Positions 46,588 through 60,700 of a DNA stretch of 64,000 bases are shown piece by piece. The stretch comes from Phallusia mammillata (taxonomy: Eukaryota > Chordata > Ascidiacea > Phlebobranchia > Ascidiidae): positions 46,372 through 110,371 of the forward strand of contig QLIY01000540.1 in assembly GCA_003260075.1 (NCBI GenBank). Reading direction: 5' to 3'. The translations under genes and the position numbers were made by a program. Below the pieces are notes generated by a model. It was given only the letters and a program-made list of their open reading frames with translations, was not told the DNA's origin and did not search any database. The first letter of the stretch is position 1; every line of letters begins with the position of its first letter.

Positions 46588-48685
46588 ATGGGTTCATTAA
46601 CATGGAGGCAGATACGCACATTGCTGTATCGAAATTTCTTAATGAAGAAACGGATAAAAGGACCAACAATTCAGGTTTGAAAAAGAAAAAAAAGTCAACT
46701 TATTTAAAATAAAATATTGGATTGGGACAAATGATTCATAGATGATGAACTAATTCCAATCATACCTATGTAATGTATTCTAAAGAAGTTGATAAAATGA
46801 ATAAAATACCCCACAAGCTAATTTGGGGCTATTTGTAAACAATGTAAAAATATTTCAGTGAACAGTTATAACTGTGAATGTGTTATATGAATGGCTGTTT
46901 ATTGTCAGGGTTTATTTGCCTATCAGATGTACTACTACAATTAACATAACCCTAAAACCTTCCACCTATTTCAGGAAATGATCATGCCAATATACTTTGT
47001 GGTCCTTTTGGTGATTTTAAAACTTGCTGCTTACAAACCAACAACATTTCCATATCTTCCCAACAATGAAACTGTTGCAATTACTGCAAAACCTATTCCC
47101 CAAAAGTCACCAATATATGTGGCACCGGACTTTCCCCAAGCTCAACAGTAAGGACAGATATTATTTGTTAAATTGTTTACATAAAAACTGTTCATTTTTT
47201 AAAAAAAAGATTTATTTTTGAATAAAAACAAAAAAAATGAATGCAACTTTTTTAATTAGATTGATGCAGCATTTGAAAAACACATCTCTCAACAATATTA
47301 CCTACAGATTTTTTGCCACTCGGGTAAGTTTGCAAAATTTACCTCAAACAAAACTATTGTTGTAAGTTGTTAAAATGCTTTTACTTGATTATGTTATTCG
47401 ATGTATTCGATGTGTGGTTTGACGAGAAAATCAAGTAATATTTCTTGGTTCATGTCATATATATGTGTTTATTTTAGGAAGAGATGGACATTGTGTACAA
47501 AAATACCAGTGCTCTAAACCCAGTGGGAATATACTTTCCTCAGGCAAATGATGTTAGCCAATATGCACTGAGGTTTCCTTATGGTTCACTGCCTGGACAA
47601 GATCCTTTTGATAGATCTGAAAGTAAGACTATTTAGAGCTGTATAATGACAGTGTTCTGTCTCCCAAAAATGGTGTCTAATCATTTTCCCCAGGACATAA
47701 AAAAATGTATATAAATCATTAAAATAAAAGGACATAAAAAATAAATTAGTTATGAATGTTTCACTCAATGCGCTAATAATCCTGGTTTTGCTATTTATCT
47801 TGAAATTTGTTTTGCATCAAATTGCAATTTTTGTAGCAACTTGTCGAGATGAAACTGGCTATTGTCCGTCTAGAATGTATCTTGACTCTGGATTTACATA
47901 TCTACAAAGCTTTTTCGATGCAGCTATTGTTCAGGTGTGCCTAACATGAATACTGTCACTTTTGTTAACTTTTTGTATTTGTCATATTTACTTTTGTTTA
48001 GCCTCAGAGTTCGTAACTGGGTTTGCTGTTTGTCTTTTTAATTTGGAGATTTTCCCATTTGGATAAGCATTGTGTATTAATTTTTATCACCAGTCATAGT
48101 GTATGTTTTAATAACAGGAAAAAACATATTCTCATTGATAACTTCCTTGCACCCTGGTAACCACATAATAATGTTTTTAGTTTCTGCATAATTCTTCGTA
48201 CTTGAATCCCATCATTTCAGCACAAAAGTATCCGAAACTTCCTGGAACTTCAAACAGTCAAACTTTCCAGATTATTTCTTCACTCTATCTCGTATTGGCC
48301 TTCTCACCATTTTTAACGTATGTAATAGGTTGCTGGTTGTGTTACTGCAGCTTGGATAAAAATAATTAAAAAAATACATATGCATACAATGTTCTAGATT
48401 AAACTGTTTCTTGTTTCATAAGTTTCAATTTTAACATGAACTTTTATTTGAAAACTGATTCCAGGCTTGCATTTTTTTAGATTTCTGTTGGTGTTCATTG
48501 TTTTCGAAAAACAGAAAAAAATTAAGGAGGCTATGAAAATGATGGGATTAAGCAACATTTCCTTGTGGTAAAATTTTATGTGTAATGTAAACATTTTTTT
48601 CATAAAACTGCATTGTTAGTTTGTTAAACATATTAAACATCTTAGTAAGCTTCGGGCAGTGCATACTTTTGGGACCTAAACGGTA

Positions 48686-48776
<91 letters not shown>

Positions 48777-51700
48777 GCGGCCACTGTGGATATTTTGGTT
48801 AGTTTGTTGCTGTAACGTATGAAATATCATCAAATCGATATATTTGGAACAATTTTGCTTTTAAACAAACATGGTGATACAGCAACAAAACATGACTTAA
48901 AAAAACTGCAAACAGTTTTAGTTAGTGCCTTGTTTACGACGTAAAACATACAATTAAAACACACAAATCTGCCAGTGAATGTTGGGCCATTGTTGTGCGC
49001 AAATGTGTTGTAATAAATTGTTAAACTTGAGGAAACAATTTTTAAACGTTGCTAAGCCAATGATCAACGTTACAGCAACTTGTTGAAATTGTCAACTAAA
49101 CATTATTTCAAACACCTTTTTTTCTGGTTTTGACGAACGTTGCATTCTATGGAAAGTCTGTTTGGGCTTGAATTTAAGTTCTTGTAGTTGCACGCAGTAG
49201 TGATGTCACATAAAGTGACGTCATATTTTATGTCCGCCACCTTGCATTTTTGTAAAACTCGGCGCCTATGGCAGCTGGTAACAAAATTATTAATAAATCT
49301 TTTAAAATATTGCGTAACCTCTTTTGTAGTCTTGGCTAAAAACAGAGAAAGCTGTCTGAAAAAATCAATACCATGATGGAAAAAAGGTGCACAACCTGAG
49401 CTGAAAGAAAGATGTAAACAGTATAATTTTTTTACTAGACATTTCTATTGTTATTTCACAATGTGCTAGAGTTGTATCTCCCTTCTGCGCGCCATGACAG
49501 TTAAAAATATATCAAATTACATATGTATTAGGGACATTTACTGTATTCCAGAGATATTATATAAAAACACAAACAAATAATGGTACATTTTCCTTACAGG
49601 TCAGCCTGGGCCCTAACATACATCATTATTATTTTCATCATGACCATTATAATAACCCTTCTAGCAAAATTTGGCCAATTGTTTCCGAACAGCGATTTCT
49701 TTTTACTCTTTCTCCTGTTTTTCATGTATGGATTGACTCTTGTAAGTTTTTATTTGAAGTGTGCACAATTTGTGCATGAAAAGTTGTCAAATTTTGTATT
49801 ATTTTGACAAATTGCATTATTCAGGAAATGATGGGTTTCATGCTCACGCCATTTTTCAACAACCCAAAAGCCGCAGGGGGTTTGGGCAGTTTGTTGACTA
49901 TCTGTATGTCCTTGTTGTCTCTCTTGCCTGTGCTAACCACAATTTCAACTCCAGCACTTTGGGCACTCAGTCTGTTATCTCCTGTTGCATTTGCTGTTGC
50001 AATTGGTCAGGTATGTGATTGCAAATTACATGTACTGAATGTGCTTTTGAGATTTACAGTAAATCTCAGTTAATCTGGACTGGTTTGTACTAAACAAATT
50101 TTAGGAGAAGATCCAGATTAACTGATGATGATTATATCATTACATTAAACATCAATTGTACCATTAGTTTTGTCCGATTTGGGGAAAGATCCTGATAAAT
50201 AGAATCCTGTTTGACAGAGGTTTACTGTATTCAATATTATCAAGAAAAATTTTATGCTATAACTGGCTGTTGCAAGGTCAATTTTTTGTCAATGATTTAT
50301 ATAATTGTAAATATATACCATACTTGACTGATTCCCTGGCACACAGGTCAGTCTTCTTGATATATCTGGTGGTGCATTCTTCAGCAACATTTGGGTGGGA
50401 CAGAATCCAGTAGGCGTTGCACTTGTTATGCTTCCAGTCGACATTTTGCTTTATTTTGTGATCACTCTTTACTTGGACAATGTGGTACCAGGTTTGTAAT
50501 TGTGATTGTGACCATCTGTTGTTGTTGGTTATTGCGCTAGGACCACATAGTACTCACCTGTAGCATGAATAATACAGTGCTACGTTAGGTATTAGCAGAT
50601 TAATCACTAATGGAGTTGCATTCTTTTCCTATGTAATTGAACTGCCATTCTGTAGACAAACGTTATACCTTGATGACATACTATAATGTATTGGGACTTT
50701 CACTGATGATTGATCACTAAAAACATGTTTTTTTTAACAGGTGAATATGGGCAACATGAAAACCCTTTGTTTTGTATTCTGCCTTCATTTTGGTGTCCTT
50801 CTAAGAAGAAAGCTGTTCATGAAGTCTATTCATCTGATGTGACACATTCTGATAATATTGAAAAAATTGATGAAACTCTGATTGGTAAAGAAGCAATAAG
50901 GTATAGATTGCATACTTCATCTACATGTTCTTGTTGGTATTAAGCCTGCTTTTTTGAGGTGTATATGTAGGCAGTGCATTACACATACTCTTACATCATT
51001 GTCTTCCTGTGTGGCAAAAAATAAAACACATGTTTCAGATTCTTTTGAACTGAGATTCCTGAAAACACAACTTTTTAAACATCCGACATTTTTAATAAAA
51101 TTCAAATAAAAATTCTTGTTTGAAACTTAATAACCTTAGCTTTTACCATATCTTAAACAAAGTTATGTTTTAAATAAATGTATGTTTATTCAGGATTAAA
51201 AATGTGTCAAAAGTTTATAAGTCTGATGGATTCTTTACAAAACAAACTGAAGCAACTACAGCGTTAAAGAATTTGTCAATGGACATTTATGAAGGACAGA
51301 TCACTGCATTGCTTGGGCATAACGGAGCAGGAAAAACAACACTCTTTAATATTCTAACAGGTTTGGGTTATAAAATATTTAGTTTAGTTGCATTAAAACA
51401 TGGTTGTTGTTATAAGATTGATTTATTTAAGTCCTTCTTTGGTTTAAAATTATTTCAGCTTCAACTACAATTTGCAAAGCCATGGTTTTGCATAAGTGTA
51501 CTTAGAGTGGTGTAATATACTAAAAAAATATCGGCAAAGTATTAGAAACCATGTATATACTACAAAAATAAAAAAAAATGTTTTATTAATGTACTTTTTT
51601 TAATTTGATGAAAGATTGAAACTTACACACCGTTTCTGTACAGGTTTTATTGAAACAACAAGTGGATCAGCAACAGTGTTTGACTATGATGTTTCCAACC

Positions 51701-54700
51701 CAGGCCATATGGCAAAAATTCGTCAAATGACTGGAGTGTGTCCACAACACAACATTTTGATCGACCAATTGTCGGTGGAAGAACATTTAGAAATCTTTGC
51801 TGGAATAAAGGGAATTGATCCAGACACTGCAAAACCAGAGGTAAACTGCAATTTAAAAAAAGGGTTGGTAAAATGGCTTTACTGGTACTTTATTGCCTGC
51901 AAGTACTTTCACAATGATTGAAGATTTGGTAGTACGGAAAATGAGAGTAAACAATTTTACAAATACAGTTGCAGTATTTCTTGTTAAAAAATGTAAAACG
52001 TACCCCCCCCCCTTTATTGCCTGCAAGTACTTTCACAATGATTGAAGATTTGGTAGTACGTAAAATGAGAGTAAACAATTTTACAAATACCGTTGCAGTA
52101 TTTCTCGTTAAAAAATGTAAAACGTTGTAAACTTTATGTAGATTACCAGAGTAATAAAGTTGATTGGACTGGAAACGCAGCGACACACATTTGCCCAAAA
52201 ATTGTCTGGTGGACAGAAACGTAAACTCTCAGTTGGAATTGCAATTATGGGAGATCCAAAGGTATCGCTTCGCAAAAATAAACAGTTTTCTTCAAGACAA
52301 TTTTCTGAAAACTTATTATGATCTGATGTTATAACACTTGTGTAGATTCTTGTATTGGATGAACCGACTGCTGGAATGGATCCGTTTTCAAGAAACAATT
52401 TATGGGATGTTTTGCGATCGCGCAAAGAGGGAAAAGTTACATTGCTTACAACCCATTTCATGGATGAAGCTGACATACTGGCAGGTATCTGAAAATTATT
52501 TGCAAACTTGTTTCAAAGCTATTTTGGACTTTTTTTACTTTTTTTTTACCAACAACCAAACCAGTTTAAATGCAGTATGTTCTGGAAACCTTTTACCAAT
52601 GATCAAAGCAATAGAAATATGGTAAATTCGGGTAAATATCAACTCCTAGTTAGTTGGAATATGCATTAAACAAGAATATTTTTAAACCATTATTAACCTA
52701 CAGTTTAGGATCAAGTATGTTACAACATAGTTTTAAACCAAAATAATCTGTACAAAAGGTATGGATCTATTACAACCAGGGATTATACTTCATTTAGTTC
52801 AGTGGTTCTCAACCTTTTTACTGTGCGACCCCCTTTAGAGGTTTTCTAACACAATGGGACCCCTTTACAAACACATGTAAGAAATTTTACTACTATAATG
52901 TGTTTATCGTACATTTACTATCAAACGTCACATTTTTGGGAGTATAGAAAACTCTTAAAATTGTGGGTAAGGCCCATGTCACCATAAACCTTTTCAATAT
53001 TTCATGTTATTTATATCGGAAAAAGCCAAACACAAAATAATATAAAAGTATACATTTGCGAATGCTTTTTTCTAATTCTAAACCAATTTGTTGTGTGAGT
53101 TACTATTTTAAATAGAAGACACAGGGAAAGTTTGCAAAAAATCTTTCTGAGTTGACTTGCTTCTCGCGCCCCCTCAAAAGTGCTTGGCGACCCTTTTGGG
53201 GTCGCGATCCCCAGGTTGAGAAACACTGATTTAGTTTATTGTTGAATTTTTAGATCGCAAAGCCATTATTAGTCGAGGACAACTGCAATGTTTGGGTTCA
53301 TCACTGTTTCTCAAAAATCGATTTGGTGTTGGATATCATCTTGGGTAAACAAGAAAATTCAACAATACATGTTTTAGCATTTTCAGCATAACAATTACGG
53401 TCTTGTTGTATTACAGAGTGGTTGCAAAATCCAGTGACAGCGAGCCACTAATTACTGAATGTGTAAGGTCACACATTACTGGTTCCGAGCTCTTGCGTGC
53501 AAGTGGTTTTGAACTAGGTTACACCTTGCCTCTTGCTGAAGTTTCAAAATTTTCAGGTAATGAATTATAATAGATTAGTTCAGATGTGTAAAAAAATGGC
53601 ATGAGTGAATAAAAAGTTGTTAGATATTCAAGGCGTTTTTTCGCAGAGCTTTTTAATGACTTGGAGCGACGGGGTGAAAACCTGAATGTGCAAAGCTTTG
53701 GTGTTTCCATGACAACATTGGAAGAAGTTTTCTTAAGAATTGGTGAAGATGAGGAAACAACAGACACACCATCAGAGCATGAAGGTAGAGTTGCGGGTGT
53801 TTTTAATAGTTTCATTGTGTAGGGAACCATAGGTTTTTGCGAGGTTATACAAATGTTTTTTGCAATATATGTTCAATTGTTAAATAACTTAGTGAATATG
53901 ACCATATAAAATAAGTATCAGTGTTTCTACATGCAATGGCAATGTGTTCTATGTAGTACTTTTATTTCTTAAAACACTCTTCCATATATTTTTAGAAGGT
54001 CCACTGCTGGCAAATCAAATATCCCAGCGACTTCGCTCAATGTCTTCGAGTTATGAAAATCCAAGTTATGGAGCAACGGAAAAGGAAACACAGATTCAGA
54101 ATGGTGACACTGTTGTGCAAGTTGTGAGGAATAACACTGCATTTGACCCTTCACATTGTGTGGTACGAAAGATGCAAGATATAACATGTGTTGTAACTGT
54201 GGTTACATAAAAAACTTTTTTTTAAATTTGACTTAATGGAATTTTTATCTCACTACAAAGTATTTTTTAATTCATAATAAAACGGTAGTAAAAAAAGTAG
54301 TCTTAACATAAAAAGGTAGTTACAAAGTTAAACATTAACTTTTGTTTTTTTCAAATTATATAAACTCATGTTTTAAAAATAGTTTGTTTGAACAAAACTT
54401 TCATCTTATATCCTGCTAGCAAAAATTTCTATCTTCAAACCAAGATTTGTCTATTTTTACAGAAAGAGAAAAAATCTCGTTTGAAACTGCTGAAAATTCT
54501 TGCTTGGAGAATGTGTCTTGTCTACGTTCGAAACCCAGCAGCAGTTATATTTGGTGTCGTTTTTCCTCTTGGTTTATGCAGTAAGTGTTTGCTATATGTA
54601 TGTCAAACTTACTTTGCCCAAAAACCTACAATACTACCAAAATTGATATTTTTGAGCTTTGATATTTATATTTTTTCTCTATTGTTAAGAAGAGTAACTA

Positions 54701-57700
54701 AAATGCCTGGTATGCTTGCATAAGCATCCTTTTCATTCAGGAGTGATCTGTCTCCATTTATAAACTTTTTTATTATGTGTTAAGTTGGTGCAGCAGCCCT
54801 GATGACATTACAAACTGGATCACAGAATACTGACAACCCAGACTTGGTTTTTATAAACTCAACCAACTATAGGACCATGTTGTACAAAAATTCATCAGGT
54901 AAAGATTGTTTATGGTCTAAAATTGCCAGTATTTCCTATGGTTGATCACCAAACATTTTGTCATTCTGCTCTGTGCATCATCAAGTGTGCATTGAATGTA
55001 TAAGTTAGTGGCAGAATTTTCACCATTTGTTTGGGTGAACTTGGGGTGGTGGGGAGAAAAATCATTTCAAAAGTGACTTTTGCAAGATAAAATGTGCTTA
55101 GTTTCACATTAAACATGGACCTTTGTACCTAAATTTGTGACAAAACTTTCATGGCTCCACAGAATCTTCCCTTGATCTGTTCACCAGCAATACCAACATG
55201 ACATTACAGCTAGATGATTTGACAAATCTTAACACAAGCAACACATGGATGGCAGCTGATATCAAACTCTACACAATTAAACAGGTAAAAAAATACTGTG
55301 ATGTGGTGAAATAACTTTAGCAAAAAATGAGTAGATTAATGAAAACAAAATAAAAAAAGTGTTTATGGTCAAAAAAATTCACCCAAAACAAAAATGAACC
55401 AGTGTTAAGGATGTAGATCTCTTCTGGCAAATGTAATTTTATTCCGACGTTTTGACGTCCTATACAGGTCGCTCTACAAACTTGATATTATGCCTGGCAG
55501 CAATAACTTATATAATGAACCAGTGTTGTTTCAAATTCCTTCAATTTTTTAAAAGTGAGTTGTTTTATTCAGATGAATTATAAAGCTGTTTTTAACACAA
55601 CCGGAACATACAGTCTTCCAGCAATCATCAATGTCCTCAGTTCATCAGTTGTATCGATGTTTAATAAGACAGCTTCACCTATCAAGACCTACAACAAACT
55701 GTGGCCGGCAATAAGTATGTGTTTAAAGGTGTTATTGTTAAGTAACTTTGAAGTGAAACAAAAATGTTACATATTGTTGCTCTTTTAGCAGTTTTATAAC
55801 AAAGAAATTGTTGTTAGTTTATAAGTTTACATAATATTTAAATCAAATACCACATTTAAGTCGTTATTACAGTCTTTTTACAATTATGGGTTGTCCATAA
55901 AAAGTGTTTATTTGTTGCTAAACTAGGCAGATGTTTTTACTATTGTTTCTTGTCTGCAAGTTCACATGTATATTTTTCTTACAAGTACTGTAACTTTTTT
56001 AACTTAGCTTTATCCTCTTAACAATATTTCTAACACTCACATATGTGGACTCAAATAAGACTGAGAAGTTATTCTGGCTTTCGGGAGCAAGAAAGTCCTA
56101 ACTTAAAATGGTTGAGAGACACTGACTTAGAGAGTACAATTCTGTTTTTTGCATTTTTGTAGATCCGATACCTCCATTTAATGGTGGAGTGTTTGGTGGA
56201 GTTTTGATGGCAGGAATGGCATTGCTCATACCAATGTCTTTTGCTGCATTTAATGCTGTTCAGGAAAGGGAGGTAAATACAGTTATATATGTTTAGAAAA
56301 TTCCTTTTTTGCCAAAACTAATGGTAGTGAAATAAAACCAACTATCACTTCACTTTTCCTGATATTGTATCTTCACAATATGCAACTTGCACTTTTGGAT
56401 GCAGGTGGTCAGTGCTTTTTTTTCAAAAAATAGGATTAAAAACATTGGTACATGAAATTGCACTGTCAAGTTGATTAGCGAATGCAGCGTTTGGTGTCCC
56501 CCCCCCCGTCAGTGCTTTTTTTTCAAAAAATAGGATTAAAAACATTGGTACATGACATTGTAGTGTCAAGTTGATTAGCGAATGTAGCGTTTGGTGGTAT
56601 CCTAATATTACAAACATTGCACTTTTTTGTTTGTAATAAATGATATAACCTGTTTTGTTGCAGCTTAAAATTACAACTCAACTCCGTGTTTCTGGTGTGA
56701 CCTTCGAACTTTACTGGCTTGCTTCTTTTTTCGTGGATTACTTGTGGTTTTTTATTGTTGCCCTTGCTTTCGTCATTGCTGTGTTGGCATTTCAAGTTCC
56801 ACTGTTTACATCTGGGGCCCTTGGCGCAGTGGTAAGTGTGTTTTAGTAATGAACTACTTCATATGGAAAGCTGTCAACAAAAACCCAAGCACCTAAAAAA
56901 GGTGTTTTATTTTTGCTTAACTAAACAACACAACATCTTATGTGACTTTTTTGACTCCTGTGATTTGAAATACTGCATCCGTTTGTTGGTTTCTAAGCAG
57001 CATTATTGCGCATTTATTATTGGAGATGTTAAATGCCCCCCCCCCCAACACAACATCTTATGTGACTTTTTTGACTCCTGTGATTTGAAATACCACATCC
57101 GTTTGTTGGTTTCTAAGCAGCATTATTGCATATTTATTATTGGAGATGTTAAATATTTGACCACAGCTTGATCTTGGTGTCACTGGTTTCCCAAATACAG
57201 TCAAGTTTACTTTGTAGACTTTTGTTTTACTTTGTAGGTATTGTTGTTTTTTGGCTGGGGAGCATCAGGTGTTTTGTTTTCCTACTGTGGAAATTTCATC
57301 TTTGATAAATATGAGACAGCCCAAGCTACATGGTTCAACATTATGCAACTAGTAAGATGATTGTGGAAAGAGCCTCTCTGAAACAAAAGTTGTTTAACAT
57401 CAAATAGTGGTCTAAAATATCAAATTTTATGTAAAATAAAGACCCTGTGATATGAAAATATTTTTTTACCCAAACCTACATGTGTTTCTTAAAACCACTA
57501 ATCAAAATAAATTTGTTACATAAACATAGTCACCCCCCCCCCATCAAATTTTATGTAAAATAAAGACCCTGTGATATGAAAATATTTTTTATCCAAACCT
57601 ACATGTGTTTCTTAAAAACACTAATCAAAATAACTTTGTTTCATAAAAATACTCGACTAAAGTTTTTTGTTATGTTTAGGCGACTTTGATTCCATACCTC

Positions 57701-60700
57701 ATTGTTTCATTGCTTGACCAACTTGGATCCACTGATGCTGCACTCTATATAAACATTGTTTTTGTCATCCTTTTGCCACCATATGTTGGTTTTAGTGGAA
57801 TTTACTATATTCTCAAAGTATGGCAGACCTTGTTGTTCTGTATGTTTTTAAAAATATTGATAAACATAAAAAAACAGTTTCAAAGGCATAGTCTTGTTCA
57901 AAACCTGACATACATCCTATTTTTTTTTAAATACGCCTAGATTCTACATACATCAGCTTTATGATGCACAAAAAACTTGTTTAGTGCGAGTTGTGATAAA
58001 GATACCTGTAAGTTTAATTTATCCCAAACAACAATAGATTAACTGACTACGTGAGAGTTGTTGCATGTTAAATGCTTTTATTATTGTTGGGACCAAAAAT
58101 TTTATATACTTCATCAACAATGTGTTCTCCTCTTCATTGGTAAACATGTTGAAGGATGATATTAAAGGTTGAATGATACAAAACTGAAATATAAAAACAG
58201 GACAAAGTGCAAAAATAATTGTTTTTTGCAAAGTTATTTTTGTGTCAATAATTTTTTGTTAAATAAACTGTTTGATCACAAGGAGTATTACTATTAATTT
58301 ATTATAATTAACAGATCTACACCATATTTGCTTTGACTGGAGTTTCTGCAATTCCCACTCACTTGTATTTTGACTGGACACACCCAATGGTTCCATTTGC
58401 CATCCTTATGGCTTATGTCCATGTCTTTGTTATGTTTTTCCTCCTTATTGTCTTCTCAGTGCTTAAAGATGGTGGAAATGTGAAAGATATTTTGAACCTT
58501 AAGTAGGAGATTATTTTAAATGTTTTGAAATAGAAAAAAGTCCATAGTTTTAAACAAAGAGCTAAAACTGTAGAGCAATTTTGTTGGTAATGATTTAGAT
58601 TTTAATAAAAAAAAATTGTTTCTAAAAATTGACAACCCTAAAGACATCAATTGTCGTCCAAATTTTCAGGTTCCGTTACCGGGCAATAGGTGATTCACAG
58701 AGCCAAATTAGTGTCAGAGAAGAAGTGAATAACGATGATGTTGACAATGATGTGAAAGAAGAAAAACAAAAGGTTGCAAGAATTGTGGCAAATGAGGTAA
58801 CATAATAGCCAAAAACTTATAAGACGGCTTATAAAAAACTATTGTTCACATAAACATAGCTTGGGGTACCAGATGCACCAAGAACTTTTAAAACTAACAG
58901 CTGGTGCTATAAGTGTTTGATTTGTCCCAGCCACTACTTACGATGTAATAAAAAATAGGCTATTAATAAAAATAGCAATATTGCTGTTTCAACAGGTGGA
59001 ACAAGCAAAGTTGTTCTTTCATAGTTTAATGCAAGTTACTTTTGAAGCATGTGAATTTAAGTTTACTGCTCTCCATGATAATAACTGAAAATTTATTCTT
59101 TGTAGGAAAGTGGAGATCAACCAGTTGTACTTGTTCATCACCTACACAAAAATTTTGTCAAACGCAACAAGAGAAAAAACTGCAAAAAAACTACAAAAGC
59201 AGATACTATAAAGGTAAAATTTAAGATCACGGAAATCTTTTCTTTTGATTTCAGACATTTCATTTTCTTTTGTAGACTGCTGTTGGTGATTTATCTTTGA
59301 CTGTTTATCCTGGACAAGTTTTGGGACTACTTGGGCCAAATGGAGCTGGTAAAACAACTGCCATGAGCATGATGACAGCTGACATAGCTCCAACTAGTGG
59401 CAAGGTTATACCATACTTGTGATTAATTTAATTGCTCTTTAAAATTTTTCATGGATTTTATGTATTTTTAAACTTGTTTGATAAATGCAAGATTTCGTGT
59501 AGTATAAGTTATTTTATGCTGTTAACTTTTGTAGATATTCATATCAGGCCATGAGATTCAATCCAATTTATCTTCAGTGTATGAAGATATGGGATATTGT
59601 TCACAGGTAAAATACTAAGCTAATCTTAAATTTTGTTACAAATGACAACAGCAAAAACACTAGCATTAAATAACTTGTCATTTTTATTGTGGACTTCTTA
59701 TGCAGGATAATCCTTTGTGGGAAAACATCACACTCAAGGAACATTTAGAGATCTATGCTGCAACACATGGAATTAAAAAGAGCAATATTGAAGATACTGT
59801 TAACAGGTATGTAAATGTGGCTCGCACTACAGATAGGGATGCACCGAGCCGAGCCAGAACCCGGGTACTCGGTACCGAGCTATTTTTGATGCTCTGTGCT
59901 CGGCCGAGCAGTTGCACAAACTGACCCGAGCATTAAATTTGCATATTCATGCCCTGCTAACATAGGTAACTAGTTTTCGAAAGGGTGTCTATGAACAAAA
60001 ACAAATGATTTTTCAAATGCATTAGATTGTGGAAAAACGTATTTCTGAGGCCTGTAACAGCTTAATACACCGCTGGTGACGTAAAAGGCCTTGTAGAGCT
60101 AAAACGTAGAAAGGGAATTTTTTGTGACGGCCGAGCACCCAGCATTTGCAATTTTGGCACATCCCTAACTACAGACAAACGATTTGTTTGTTTGTTGGTA
60201 AATAATATCAGTAAAATTATATTTTGTCATTAATTTGCAGTTGGTAATAATTGTGTTGACTATTCTTAACTGTTTCAATTTTTTTTGTATACAGCTTTAT
60301 AGATGCCCTTGGTGTACAAGAGCACACAAACAAGCGGGCCAAATCTCTATCAGGTGGAACAAAGCGAAAACTGTGTTTTGCCATGGCTATGATGGGAAAT
60401 CCCCAGGTGGTACTTTTGGATGAACCTTCAACTGGAATGGACCCTAAAACCAAACGATTCATGTGGTGAGTGAGAACCCATTGCTATGGCTCAGTGCAAA
60501 CTGAATGCACTTTCTACTATTATAAGGCTAACACATATTAACAATTCCATAAAATTAAGGTAGGAATATGGGTTTTAGGCAATTCCAATCCTAATGGCCA
60601 GAAAACTAAAGACAATCACTGTACGAAGCTTGAAATGTACAAAAAACAAAGGGGTTTAAGCAAGACGTTTGTCATGATTTAACTTTTTGTGGTTTTCCAG

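Noticed and set aside
48548..48833. Poly-Gly and poly-Pro ORFs over the 86-C run
   Set aside because: They are translations of a homopolymer that is probably a gap placeholder. The same applies to ORFs over 32062-32141 and 22519-22548.
55431..55520. Palindromic-looking GACGTTTTGACGTC stretch in an ABCA5-like intron
   Set aside because: Too short and isolated to assign to an element or site.
56035..56135. Another hAT element ending GGTTGAGAGACACTG
   Set aside because: A right end is visible but the proposed left end near 56008 matches poorly and the duplication is only six bases.
4506..57542. Poly-C tracts as a biological system (recombination hot spots, i-motif/G-quadruplex-driven tandem duplication)
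   Set aside because: One-strand bias, constant 10-base length, allele-like differences between copies and the parallel N-joined duplication favour an assembly artefact.
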